64,000 bases of DNA from SIG607 sp045648445 (GTDB lineage Bacteria; Bacillota; Clostridia; Oscillospirales; Acutalibacteraceae): positions 1-64,000 of the forward strand of contig JAZRNY010000023.1 of NCBI GenBank assembly GCA_045648445.1. Direction: 5' to 3'. Under the pieces are notes generated by a model that saw only the letters and a program-made list of their open reading frames with translations, had not been told where the DNA came from and made no database searches. Each line of letters begins with the position of its first letter. The stretch's first letter is position 1. The position numbers and the translations under genes were made by a program. Below are positions 18,863 to 27,745 of the stretch, piece by piece.

Positions 18863-20818
18863 CTATTCTTCTTTTAGTTTTTTTATTTTATCACGAAGCG
18901 CGGCGGCGTGTTCAAATTCAAGCAGTTTTGCCGCCTCTTTCATTTGTTTTGTTAAAATTTCTATTTCTTTTTCCTTTTCGGCGCGTGTAAGTTTCTTCTT
19001 TTTAATATCGCTGACACTCTTGCCCGAAATTTCCAGAATTTCGCGAACGTCTTTAATAATAGTTTTAGGCACTATGCCGTGTTTTTCGTTATAGGCTTTT
19101 TGTATTTCGCGACGTCGTTCGGTTTCGCTTATTGCCGCTTCCATACTTCTTGTAACGCTGTCGGCATACATAATAACCTTGCCTTTTGCATTACGGGCGG
19201 CTCTGCCTATAGTTTGTATAAGAGAAGATTCACTTCTTAAAAAGCCCTCTTTATCGGCATCAAGTATAACAACCAGACTAACTTCGGGAATATCCAATCC
19301 CTCTCGCAAAAGGTTAATTCCCACAAGTACGTCGAATTCGCCCTTTCGCAAATCTCTGATTATTTCCATACGTTCAATGGTATCAATATCGTGATGCATA
19401 TATCTAACCTTTATTGAAACGCCCTCTAAATAATCGGTTAAATCCTCCGCCATTTTTTTGGTAAGGGTAGTAACAAGAACTCTTTCTTTAGCCGCTACCC
19501 TCTCGTTTATTTCACTTATAAGGTCGTCAATTTGACCTTCACTGGGTCTTACAGAAATTTCGGGGTCAATAAGACCGGTAGGACGAATAACCTGTTCGAC
19601 GGTTTGCTCACTATGGCTCTTTTCAAATTCACCGGGGGTTGCCGACACAAAAACTGCCTGATTTATATGAGAATAAAATTCGTTAAAATCAAGAGGTCTG
19701 TTATCAAAGGCGGAAGGAAGACGGAAACCGTATTCAACAAGATTGGATTTTCGCGCTTTATCGCCACCGTGCATACCTCTTACCTGTGGTAAAGTAACGT
19801 GGGATTCGTCAACGAACAAAACAAAATCGTCGGGAAAATAATCAAGCAAGGTTGTAGGCGTACTGCCTCTGGGTCTGCCCGAAAGCACACCCGAATAGTT
19901 TTCGATACCCTTGCAAGTGCCCACTTCTTTAAGCATTTCCATATCGTATTCGGTACGCTGACGAATTCTCTGAGCCTCAATAAGTTTATTTTCATCTTCA
20001 AAAAAGCGTACGCGGTCTTCCATTTCGTCTAAAATCCGTTTTATACCGTCCTCCATTTTTTCGTCACTGATAATATAGTGCGAAGCAGGATAAATAGCAA
20101 CGTGGCTTAATGTATTTTTTATTTCGCCCGTCAGTGTATTTATTTCAGAAATTCTGTCAATTTCGTCACCGAAAAACTCTACGCGAATTGCGTTTTCATA
20201 GGAATAGGCGGGATAAATGTCAACGGTATCGCCGCGAACTCTGAACTTATTTCTTACAAAATTTATATCGTTTCGCTCATACTGTAAAGTAATAAGACGT
20301 CTTATAAGGGCATCTCTTTCCATAGTGTTGCCCTGACGTAGCGAAATTACCATTTCACGATAATCAATAGGGTCACCAAGAGTATAAATGCAGGAAACCG
20401 AAGCAACAATTATAACGTCTCTGCGTTCAGAAAGCGCACAGGTAGCGCTGTGGCGGAGTTTATCTATTTCATCGTTTATTGCAGAGTCTTTTTCTATATA
20501 AGTATCAGTCCCCGGAAGATAGGCTTCGGGCTGATAGTAATCGTAATAAGAAACAAAATATTCCACCGCATTTTCGGGGAAAAGTTCTTTAAATTCGCTG
20601 CAGAGTTGCGCTGCAAGGGTTTTATTATGAGCGAGAACTAAGGTCGGACGGTTTACTTTCTCGATAATATTTGCCATTGTAAAGGTCTTACCCGAACCGG
20701 TAACGCCGAGTAGTACCTGCTCTTTAAGACCACTATTTAAACCATTAACCAATTTTTCTATCGCCTGCGGCTGATCCCCCGTCGGCTTATATTTTGAATG
20801 TAAAATAAACTTATCCAC
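18863..20818 (-). CDS. uvrB: Excinuclease ABC subunit UvrB
   Basis: DNA helicase-like subunit that verifies damage and recruits UvrC, 651 aa. Walker A is GVTGSGKTF (39-47), the damage-binding beta-hairpin region includes YYDYYQPEAYLP, and the C-terminal UVR domain (about 616-650) carries LEFEHAAALRDKIKKLK. Ribosome site AAAGGAG lies seven bases before the ATG. The nearest good promoter (21331-21359) lies beyond an inserted DUF559 element, so expression may depend on read-through. Confidence 0.98.
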   Translation of the reverse strand: MDKFILHSKYKPTGDQPQAIEKLVNGLNSGLKEQVLLGVTGSGKTFTMANIIEKVNRPTLVLAHNKTLAAQLCSEFKELFPENAVEYFVSYYDYYQPEAYLPGTDTYIEKDSAINDEIDKLRHSATCALSERRDVIIVASVSCIYTLGDPIDYREMVISLRQGNTMERDALIRRLITLQYERNDINFVRNKFRVRGDTVDIYPAYSYENAIRVEFFGDEIDRISEINTLTGEIKNTLSHVAIYPASHYIISDEKMEDGIKRILDEMEDRVRFFEDENKLIEAQRIRQRTEYDMEMLKEVGTCKGIENYSGVLSGRPRGSTPTTLLDYFPDDFVLFVDESHVTLPQVRGMHGGDKARKSNLVEYGFRLPSAFDNRPLDFNEFYSHINQAVFVSATPGEFEKSHSEQTVEQVIRPTGLIDPEISVRPSEGQIDDLISEINERVAAKERVLVTTLTKKMAEDLTDYLEGVSIKVRYMHHDIDTIERMEIIRDLRKGEFDVLVGINLLREGLDIPEVSLVVILDADKEGFLRSESSLIQTIGRAARNAKGKVIMYADSVTRSMEAAISETERRREIQKAYNEKHGIVPKTIIKDVREILEISGKSVSDIKKKKLTRAEKEKEIEILTKQMKEAAKLLEFEHAAALRDKIKKLKEE

Positions 20819-20840
20819 ATTCTCACTCCTTTCATTTATT

Positions 20841-20888
20841 AGGCGCCCTTGTAAAGGGAGCTGTCAGCGAAGCTGACTGAGGGATTTA
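20841..20888 (+). repeat. Left inverted repeat of the DUF559 element
   Basis: About 48 bp containing CCTTGTAAAGGGAG, then an imperfect inner hairpin (CAGCGAAGCTG), then GAGGGATT. The same order of blocks occurs inverted at 21253-21302, where the inner hairpin has a different sequence. It starts 23 bases upstream of the uvrB ATG. Confidence 0.7.
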
Positions 20889-21266
20889 AAGATGGGTTGA
20901 TTTTTCAATTTCAGCATAAATAAACTCACAAACCCCTCTAAAATTATTGTTGATTTCATTGTTTGATATTCTTATAACTTTTAATCCTTGACTTTCAAGG
21001 TATTTAGTTCGCTCATTATCTTTAATTATGGCGGCTTCATCATAATGCTGTGAACCATCGAGTTCAATAGCGAGATTTGCTTTTGCACAGTAAAAATCAA
21101 CTATATAATTTCCGATAATTTTCTGTCTGATAAATCTGACAGACTGTTCTCTCAAAAAATCGTACCACAAATGGCGTTCTTCTTTAGTCATATTTTTACG
21201 AAGCATTCTTCCGACGTTAACAAGAGATTTATTATGATTGTACTTAATTTTTAATCCCTCCGTCAA
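20886..21266 (-). CDS. DUF559 endonuclease-fold protein
   Basis: A 126-aa protein of the DUF559/Vsr-like PD-(D/E)XK nuclease fold. Visible motifs are MTKEERHLWYDFLR, FIRQKIIGNYIVDFYC, LAIELDGSQHYD (likely metal-binding Glu-x-Asp) and LKVIRISNNEI. The family is common in bacteria and mostly uncharacterised. The frame can start at a TTG inside the right repeat (21266); an ATG at 21218 is the alternative. The stop codon lies at the edge of the left repeat, so the gene fills the space between the two repeats. It is probably cargo of, or a mobilising factor for, this small element. Confidence 0.83.
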   Translation of the reverse strand: MTEGLKIKYNHNKSLVNVGRMLRKNMTKEERHLWYDFLREQSVRFIRQKIIGNYIVDFYCAKANLAIELDGSQHYDEAAIIKDNERTKYLESQGLKVIRISNNEINNNFRGVCEFIYAEIEKSTHL

Positions 21267-21302
21267 AACTTCGTTTTGCCACCTCCCTTTACAAAGGAGG
21301 CT
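21253..21302 (-). repeat. Right inverted repeat of the DUF559 element
   Basis: On the minus strand it contains CCTTTGTAAAGGGAGG, an inner palindrome CAAAACGAAGTTTTG and GGAGGGATT, in the same order as the left copy. The putative TTG start of the DUF559 gene lies inside it. Confidence 0.7.
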
Positions 21303-21330
21303 TGGTTTATTTCTGCCATTATATTATATT

Positions 21331-21359
21331 ATTATACCACAAAACAATTTATAAGTAAA
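21331..21359 (-). promoter_or_regulatory. Sigma-A promoter reading toward DUF559 and uvrB
   Basis: On the minus strand: -35 TTTACT (21354-21359), 17-bp spacer, -10 TATAAT (21331-21336). Transcription would start near 21324, just outside the right repeat, which fits an ancestral uvrB promoter. Confidence 0.7.
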
Positions 21360-21360
21360 C

Positions 21361-21390
21361 AAAAAAGCAGATGTTTTGCATCTGCTTTTT
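21361..21390. terminator. Bidirectional hairpin terminator beside the truncated oxidoreductase
   Basis: Arms AAAAAGCAGATG and CATCTGCTTTTT around a 5-nt loop. It lies directly between the leftward uvrB-side promoter and the decapitated oxidoreductase frame. Confidence 0.75.
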
Positions 21391-21422
21391 GAAAATTTAT
21401 ATCCAATTTTTATATCTTATTC

Positions 21423-23180
21423 TCCGCTGTTATTTCCTCCGCCGAAAACGGACTTAAAGTTTTGGGTGTTGAACGTGGCACCTGCTGTGGCGGAATGAGT
21501 GTTCAAGGCGCAGTTAACGGTTACTATAACGGTTATAAGGGCGGGCGCTTTGAGCAAATCGATAAGGATACCGCCAAATACGTTTCAAAAACCTATCGCA
21601 ATTTTTTTAATCATCCCGACGCCAAAAAGATAAGAATAGAACAAGCGCTTATAAAAGAAAAGGTAAAAATCGAGTTCAACTCTTTAATAGTTGGAATTTA
21701 TGCCGAAAATCAGGAAATTATCGGTGTTCGCCTTTTAAACAACGGAAAACTTACCGATATCGGTTGTAAATTTCTAAGTGACAGTACAAGCGAAGGTTTT
21801 GTGCTTAGAGCATTGGGAATAACGGGAAGTTACGGACGTTCCACCGACGGCGCAATAGCGCCTTTTTCCAGTGTTCGCATATTCAAAAACAAGGATAATA
21901 ATCTTGGTCGAACCAACGATGACAGCGGTTATATAAACCCCTACGACGATGCTGATTTTACGAAAGCTACCATAACCGCTCACGGAAAACATCTTGCCGA
22001 TATTAACCCTGAAAAAGAACGGTTTTTATTTGTAGCGCCACTTATAGGTAACCGCGAAGGTATGACCATAACGGGTGAGCAGACGGTAACCTTAAAGGAC
22101 GTTTTATATGAAACCCCTTGGGACAACACTCTGTTTTGCGCCTATTCGGATATTGATAAGCACGGTTGTGACCGCGCCTTTGATTCAAAAGAATTTCAGG
22201 ATTGGTTCGTTATAAGTAACCTAAGTACAATAACCTTTAAAATCAAGGTGCCCCTCGGCGCTATTGTACCAAAAGGCTGGAAAAGGCTTGTTAGTGTTTC
22301 ACGCTGTTTGGGTGTTGACAGTTACGTTTCCTCTGCCGTACGAATGAACCGTGATATGTACCGTTTAGGCGAATCGGCAGGCGTTGCGGTGGCTTTAACA
22401 ATAAAAGAAAACAAAAATACGATAATGGATGCCGATTATAACGAGATACACCGCCTAATCGTTAAGCGCAACTGCTTTGACCCCGAGCCAAATTCTTTGC
22501 GTGGTTTCGTTATTTTAAACAGTCCCGACCCTTACGTTGCGGTTGAGTGGTTAACCGACTTTGAAGAGATAAAAAAAGCATTATCCACCGATTGCCCAGG
22601 AGTTGCTATCTGGTCCTGCAAACTTCTCGGCGCAGAAAAAGTCGCCGATAAATTAGCCGACCTTTTAAGCAGCGATAACGAAAACCTACGCCTGAATGCC
22701 GCTATTACTTTAGGCTTTTTAGAGGATAGGCGTTCAATTGACACTCTTCGCGAAATTGTAAAGAACAGAAGCGCATACCACTTCCTTGACTGCCGACGCA
22801 GTAATCAGATGAGAAGCGTAATAGCAATTTGTCTTTTGGGAAGATTTTATGACACAAAAATTCTAGGCGAACTTTACGATATTTTAAAGCCTGAGGAATA
22901 CGGCAAAAAAATGTATCACACTTTTCTTGCGCCAAATTATAAGTTTTCTATCGTAGAAAGTTTAAATTCCGTTTACTATCAGCATTTTTCCTTTACGGTG
23001 GTAACCCTTTTACAAATTGCCCAAAAGCACCCTGAATTCAGGGAAGAAATAAACCGAAAACTTATAGAATCAGTAAAAGACGGAAGTTATCTTAAAAAAA
23101 TGACAAATGACCCCGTCGGCAGTTCCTTTTATATGATAGCGGAAAATATAGCAAAATATATTTATAAAAACACAAAATAA
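21423..23180 (+). pseudogene. N-terminally truncated FAD-dependent oxidoreductase with HEAT-like C-terminus
   Basis: The frame is open from 21393 and homology appears to begin near 21423 (SAVISSAENGLKVLGVERG). It enters the family motif VERGTCCGGMSVQGAVNGYY but lacks the preceding beta-strand and GxGxxG FAD-binding loop. The second half keeps the family's SRCLGVDSYVSSAVRMNRDM and GESAGVAVAL; residues past about 370 look like HEAT repeats. No ATG and no ribosome site lie at the front (first start-like codon TTG at 21462), and a terminator sits just upstream. The rest has no stop codon, so the loss looks recent. A contig misjoin is an alternative. Confidence 0.65.
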
Positions 23181-23209
23181 AAAAACGGACTTTTTAGTCC
23201 GTTTTTTTA
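23180..23209. terminator. Bidirectional terminator between the oxidoreductase and glycerate kinase genes
   Basis: Perfect 12-bp stem (AAAAAACGGACT and complement) with a 4-nt loop and U tracts on both sides. The glycerate kinase stop codon lies inside the hairpin. Confidence 0.85.
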
Positions 23210-24333
23210 ATAAGTCTGAATACCTGATAAGCGGTTGCTTTTAGATTTTCGTAAGCATTTTCTACACTTAAGGCTTCCTCTAAGGTGGTAACGGTTCTGA
23301 GTATGGGGAAGAATGCGTCTATTCCGTGGTCGTTTATAATCTCGGCATCCCTTGTAGTGCATCCGCAAAAAGCAATTACTCTTTTACCGTATTTTTTAGC
23401 AAGTTTTGCCACGCCGATGGGGGCTTTACCCATAACGGTTTGGGAATCAAGTCTTCCCTCTCCCGTAACTACAATATCAGCGTTTTTGATGTCGTCTTCA
23501 ATTTTAATTTCATCTAAAACAATATCAATTCCCGATTTTAAGTCAGCGTTTAAATAGGTTAAAAAAGCAAATCCAAGTCCGCCTGCGGCGCCTGCGCCCT
23601 CGTAATTTTCATCGGCTTTATCTGATACGGTTTTGGAAATTTCGGCATAGTTTTTAAGCCACAAATCCATATCCCTTACCATTTGCTTTGTTGCGCCCTT
23701 TTGAGGACCGAAAACTGCGCTGCAACCGTTTTTGCCGCAAAGCGGATTTTTAACGTCACAAGCCACGTTAAAGGTACACTCTTTAAGTTCGCTTAACATA
23801 TTGTCGGTGCTTATTTTACATAAATCTTTTAGTCCTTCACCACAAAGGGCTATAGGATTATTGTTTTTGTCCAAAAACTGCACACCCAAGGCGGTCAACA
23901 TACCCGTTCCGCCATCGTTAGTGGCGCTTCCGCCTATTCCTACGATAAAGCGACGGCATCCGCGATTAATCGCATCCTTTATAAGTTCACCCACGCCAAA
24001 GGTGGTGGTATTAAGAGGATTTTTTTCTTCTTCACTAACAAGAGTAATACCCGAAGCGGCAGCCATTTCGATAACGGCGGTGCCCGTTTCCTTTAAAATA
24101 CAGTATTTGGCTTTAACCTTTTTATTAAGAGGGCCGTTAACATCAATTTCTATAATTTCGGAATTAAAGCCCGAAGCCAATGCATCAACCGTTCCTTCGC
24201 CGCCATCTGCCAATGGTTTTATAATAACCTCATTTTTATCATTAATTCTGAGAACAGCATCCCTTACGGCTGAGCCTGCCTGTAATGAGGAAAGACTGCC
24301 CTTAAATGAATCAATTGCAACTACAACACGCAT
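23194..24333 (-). CDS. Glycerate kinase (GarK/GlxK family)
   Basis: Phosphorylates D-glycerate, in this family usually at the 2-position, feeding lower glycolysis. The 379-aa protein begins MRVVVAIDSFKGSLSS and carries PLADGGEGTVDAL (near 40), GIGGSATNDGGTGML (near 130) and VTGEGRLDSQT (near 285), all diagnostic. It is 10 bases downstream of a LarA-type racemase gene, which suggests that a hydroxyacid isomer is racemised before phosphorylation. Confidence 0.94.
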   Translation of the reverse strand: MRVVVAIDSFKGSLSSLQAGSAVRDAVLRINDKNEVIIKPLADGGEGTVDALASGFNSEIIEIDVNGPLNKKVKAKYCILKETGTAVIEMAAASGITLVSEEEKNPLNTTTFGVGELIKDAINRGCRRFIVGIGGSATNDGGTGMLTALGVQFLDKNNNPIALCGEGLKDLCKISTDNMLSELKECTFNVACDVKNPLCGKNGCSAVFGPQKGATKQMVRDMDLWLKNYAEISKTVSDKADENYEGAGAAGGLGFAFLTYLNADLKSGIDIVLDEIKIEDDIKNADIVVTGEGRLDSQTVMGKAPIGVAKLAKKYGKRVIAFCGCTTRDAEIINDHGIDAFFPILRTVTTLEEALSVENAYENLKATAYQVFRLIKKTD

Positions 24334-24343
24334 TTTATTCCCT

Positions 24344-25618
24344 CTATCTTACAACTACCGATACGCCATCGGGAATAGCGGTTATTGTTACCTTTTCTTT
24401 ATTAACTATTTTTTTGGCTAAATCCATTGCTTCGTCAAAATTTTTCGCAGGAATCATATGCATTTTTTTAATAACTTCTTCATCAAAAGACGATACGTAA
24501 ATAACGGTTGCCTTAGTTAAAATTCTTATAAGAATTTGTGTCATCCACTGATCAGGCAAAGTTTCATTTCTTGAACGCGCAAGTAATTCGTTATTTGTTT
24601 TGTTTATATCTTCTTCATCGGCAAGCTGATGATAAAAATGGTCGCCACCCGTACCGTCGTTGGATTTTGCAAGCATTATAATAACACCGCCCTGCTTTAC
24701 GGTAGCCTCTGCCGCAGTCATACCCTTTACCGCCTGATATACGTTTTGATCTAATGGGTATCCGCCGTTAGTGGATATTGCAATATCGGCGGGTACGGCT
24801 TTAACTCCGCAAAGCGAGGCAATAAAATCGGTGCCTTTTTTATGAGCCTTTTCAAAATCACCTGCAACGGCATAAATAGGCTCTTTTTTTGCATTCAGCA
24901 CAACGTTTACAATAAATTTAAGTTTTGCCTTATTTGCCGCCCAAAGCATATCGTTATGTATGGGATTATCTTCTAAAATTCCCGTTCTTGCATTACTATG
25001 CGCAATAAATTCGGAACAGTGATTGGCAAGTACGGTTGTTCTGCCTGCCACACCGGGCAGTACACTTTTTCTGCCGCCAGAATAACCTGCAAAGAAATGA
25101 GGTTCAATAAAGCCTTCACTAACAAGCAAATCGGCTTCAACGGCAAGTTTATTTACTTCGCACTGACCGCCCGAAGGCAAAACGCCGATATTAACAAGCA
25201 TTTCCTTTTCGTCGCAATCGTGTATATATATTTTCTCGTTTTCTACTATTTCTTCACCGAATTTATCAATAAGTTCTTGCTTGGTGGTGCCTCTGTGACA
25301 GCCCGTTGCAATAAGAATGGTTATATCAGCATCATTATTTCCCTTTCTGATTTCGCTAAGCATATAGGGAATAATAACCTTGCTTGGAACAGGACGGGTA
25401 TGGTCACTGGCAATAATAACAACCTTTTTCTTACCGCGGCTGAGTTCACAGAGTTTTTCACTGCCAACAGGATTAGCCAACGCCTCCTGAACCAGAGTCG
25501 CGCCGTCAGCCGAAGGTTTGTATTCTTCAATTGATGAAGTAAGCACACCGATAAGTTCTTTTTCATCAAATTCATATTCCATATGGGTTTGTCCGTAAGG
25601 AAAATCCAGTTTTCTCAT
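24344..25618 (-). CDS. larA: LarA-family nickel-dependent hydroxyacid racemase
   Basis: A 424-aa LarA homolog. Family motifs are SDHTRPVPSKVI (near 71), ATGCHRGTTKQEL (near 104) and EPHFFAGYSGGRKSVLPGVAG (near 172), which includes the lysine that carries the nickel-pincer cofactor in characterised LarA. The founding enzyme racemises lactate; homologs act on other 2-hydroxyacids. The next gene is glycerate kinase, so glycerate is a plausible substrate. Cofactor genes larB, larC and larE are not in the window. Confidence 0.88.
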   Translation of the reverse strand: MRKLDFPYGQTHMEYEFDEKELIGVLTSSIEEYKPSADGATLVQEALANPVGSEKLCELSRGKKKVVIIASDHTRPVPSKVIIPYMLSEIRKGNNDADITILIATGCHRGTTKQELIDKFGEEIVENEKIYIHDCDEKEMLVNIGVLPSGGQCEVNKLAVEADLLVSEGFIEPHFFAGYSGGRKSVLPGVAGRTTVLANHCSEFIAHSNARTGILEDNPIHNDMLWAANKAKLKFIVNVVLNAKKEPIYAVAGDFEKAHKKGTDFIASLCGVKAVPADIAISTNGGYPLDQNVYQAVKGMTAAEATVKQGGVIIMLAKSNDGTGGDHFYHQLADEEDINKTNNELLARSRNETLPDQWMTQILIRILTKATVIYVSSFDEEVIKKMHMIPAKNFDEAMDLAKKIVNKEKVTITAIPDGVSVVVR

Positions 25619-25658
25619 TTATATTTTCCCCTTTTTTATCTAATGATATATCAAATTT

Positions 25659-25686
25659 ATTATAACATACTATTTTTATATGTCAA
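25659..25686 (-). promoter_or_regulatory. Sigma-A promoter of larA-glycerate kinase
   Basis: Minus-strand TTGACA (25681-25686), 16-bp spacer, TATAAT (25659-25664), followed by ribosome site AAAGGGG before the larA ATG. Confidence 0.78.
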
Positions 25687-25687
25687 A

Positions 25688-25721
25688 CCATACTATTCCC
25701 TATTCCTACTCCCTACTCCCT
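25688..25721. repeat. Degenerate tandem heptamer repeat
   Basis: Several consecutive units close to CTACTCCC/CTATTCCC lie between the larA promoter and the terminator of the next gene. It is purine/pyrimidine biased, with no sign of coding. Confidence 0.6.
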
Positions 25722-25752
25722 AAAAAAATGGACTCTTTCGAGTCCATTTTTT
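25722..25752 (-). terminator. Terminator of the DUF4838 gene
   Basis: Stem AAATGGACTC/GAGTCCATTT with a 4-nt loop and a T-rich tail on the minus strand, directly after the stop codon. Confidence 0.85.
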
Positions 25753-27619
25753 AATGTCTTTTAAGATATTTTGAAAGTAGGTCGAATTTGGTTACCCAGT
25801 CGTCACACACCGAGTCGATAACAGGTTTTAGTTCGTCAAGCTTATTTCTGTAGTCGTTACAGTATTTTTTAACCGTTTCTTCGGTATCGTTATATTTTGC
25901 AATATAAATATCGGCAAAAATCGGTACAAGGAATGAATGGGCGTAAAGATACTGCCAATCTGCAGAAGTTTCTTTATATTTTTCAATATAATACTCTCTG
26001 AATTTTTCTACAGTTTCCTTTAAAATAGTATAACTCTCTTTAACCTCTTGAGCGGTAAGTTTTACTTCACCGATAACAAAGGGTAAATTGGTAAGCTCTG
26101 AAAGTTTTTTAAGATATTCTTCCACAGTCTTTGCATTATCGCCAAACGCAGAAGCAAAATATTCATTCTTTATATCATCAAAACTTTTTCCCTTATTCCA
26201 AAGGTTTTGCGCCATTGTATATTGAGGAAGTCCCGTTGGGAATGCGGCGCGTATAGTCTGACAACTTAACATTCCGTTAAGTCCTATTCTTCCTAAATCT
26301 TTCATATCACGGCTTATAAGCTCGGCAACGTGGAAATATCCTTGGTCAACGTGATGATTCCAGATAAGTTGGTAGTCAAAAACACAAGAGTCGCCCTTAT
26401 AATTTTCCTGCCATTTTTTAAGATAAGCAACGTTTAATTCACACGTATCGCGCTTCATATCCTGATTATGTACAAAGGGCGCAGTTTCGGGAAGATTATC
26501 CAAATCAACCTCGTCATAGGAATGTGCAAAGGACCTTGCAATAGGACAGAATTTTAAAACGAAGCGGTCGCTTTCATTTAATTTTTCCTTTATTGGCGCA
26601 AACAAGGTATCGGCATAAACCGTAAAGTGAATTTTTGTATCAATACCCTCTTTGGTAAGCTTTTCGTCAAGCATATTAAGCAGGTCAACGTAATGGTCGG
26701 AAGGACGTTTTTTAAGACATTCCTCACATTCACAGTGATTTCTGCCACCGTCTCCCAAAGAAAATGCAAGATAATGAACGTTTTTATGATTTTTGGCATA
26801 TTCTACTGCAAAATCGGTAACCTTTTCCTTAACTCCCTGCTTTGAAAAGCAAAGCTGAGTGCTCATAGGCATATTGTTAAAGAGTTTTCTTTCGCCCTTG
26901 TAGAGCGCAACCGCGCTTTTAAATTCTTCGCTTATTTCATTTTCGTATTTACCCCAACCCGTTGCCTCAACACCGTAAGGAGCGGTATTCCAACCGTGAC
27001 CGATAGCGTGGTAAACAAGGCTTCTTTTAGCAACCTCATCCTCTAAACAACTATTAATTGCGGCAACGTCTTTATCGGTAATATCGTTACCGTAATAACG
27101 TTGAAAGAAGGTTGTTGGAGTAAAAAACTGCGAATAATAACCATTCATAGCAACTTTTGGAAGCCAATCGATAGTGTTATAAACGTGCTCGTAACCTACC
27201 GAGCCCTCAATACAAATACCTCTGTGCTTATAACTTTCGGTTTCGTTAATTTTAACCGTTAAATCGCTATAATCTAAATTTCTTTCGGGGATTTTTTCTC
27301 CGTCTTTTCCGGGATATAAAAAGCGACAACCAAGTTCGGTCATAAAACGGTAAGCGGAAAAAAGTACGCTTCTTTCATTGCTGCCCGTAATAATGCCCAC
27401 ACCGTTTTCCACGTCTATAAAAATGCGATCCTTTTCGGAATACTCTATACTATCATCAAGTCCCACCCATACGGCATTTTTTACCGTTTCATCCTTTTTA
27501 TCGTAACGTCTTACGTCTAACACTATATTTTTATCCATAGCCTTTATAAGACGAACTATTTCTTTAGTTGCAAAACCTATCGTTTGGTTTTTACCGATTT
27601 GCGCTAAAATAAGTCGCAT
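25751..27619 (-). CDS. DUF4838 domain protein (putative carbohydrate-active enzyme)
   Basis: A 622-aa cytoplasmic protein. The first 120 residues resemble the N-terminal domain of alpha-glucuronidase-type hydrolases (SNERSVLFSAYRFMTELGCRFLYPG). The centre is DUF4838, with the CxCxxC-like HCECEECLKKRPSDHY near 290 and YADTLFAPI near 335. DUF4838 proteins occur in polysaccharide-use loci but activity is not established. The ATG at 27619 is chosen because GGGGGA precedes it by seven bases; an upstream in-frame ATG (27646) lacks a site. It is transcribed alone. Confidence 0.8.
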   Translation of the reverse strand: MRLILAQIGKNQTIGFATKEIVRLIKAMDKNIVLDVRRYDKKDETVKNAVWVGLDDSIEYSEKDRIFIDVENGVGIITGSNERSVLFSAYRFMTELGCRFLYPGKDGEKIPERNLDYSDLTVKINETESYKHRGICIEGSVGYEHVYNTIDWLPKVAMNGYYSQFFTPTTFFQRYYGNDITDKDVAAINSCLEDEVAKRSLVYHAIGHGWNTAPYGVEATGWGKYENEISEEFKSAVALYKGERKLFNNMPMSTQLCFSKQGVKEKVTDFAVEYAKNHKNVHYLAFSLGDGGRNHCECEECLKKRPSDHYVDLLNMLDEKLTKEGIDTKIHFTVYADTLFAPIKEKLNESDRFVLKFCPIARSFAHSYDEVDLDNLPETAPFVHNQDMKRDTCELNVAYLKKWQENYKGDSCVFDYQLIWNHHVDQGYFHVAELISRDMKDLGRIGLNGMLSCQTIRAAFPTGLPQYTMAQNLWNKGKSFDDIKNEYFASAFGDNAKTVEEYLKKLSELTNLPFVIGEVKLTAQEVKESYTILKETVEKFREYYIEKYKETSADWQYLYAHSFLVPIFADIYIAKYNDTEETVKKYCNDYRNKLDELKPVIDSVCDDWVTKFDLLSKYLKRH

Positions 27620-27721
27620 TTTTATTCCCCCGTTTTTTATTTTCATAATTTTATTTTAGCACAAACAAATTTTATTTTAAATACGTTATTTGATTAAATT
27701 TATATGGTATTCGAGCATAAA

Positions 27722-27745
27722 AAAACTCTTCTTGCGAAGAGTTTT
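27722..27745 (-). terminator. Terminator of the zinc-ribbon membrane protein gene
   Basis: Stem AAAACTCTTC/GAAGAGTTTT with loop TTGC, overlapping the stop codon at 27744. Confidence 0.8.

Larger units (their letters stand above)
20841..21302. mobile_element. Putative 0.46-kb repeat-bounded DUF559 element
   Basis: Two related repeats of about 48 bp in inverted orientation enclose one DUF559 nuclease gene whose ends run into the repeats. No transposase is present. The unit separates uvrB from the consensus promoter at 21331-21359. That it moves is inferred from the architecture, not shown. Confidence 0.5.

Noticed and set aside
23732..24421. 229-codon open frame opposite glycerate kinase and the end of larA
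   Set aside because: It spans two well-supported genes on the other strand and has no recognisable domain.
25688..25721. Possible CRISPR-like array
   Set aside because: Units are about seven bases with no unique spacers and no cas genes are in the window.
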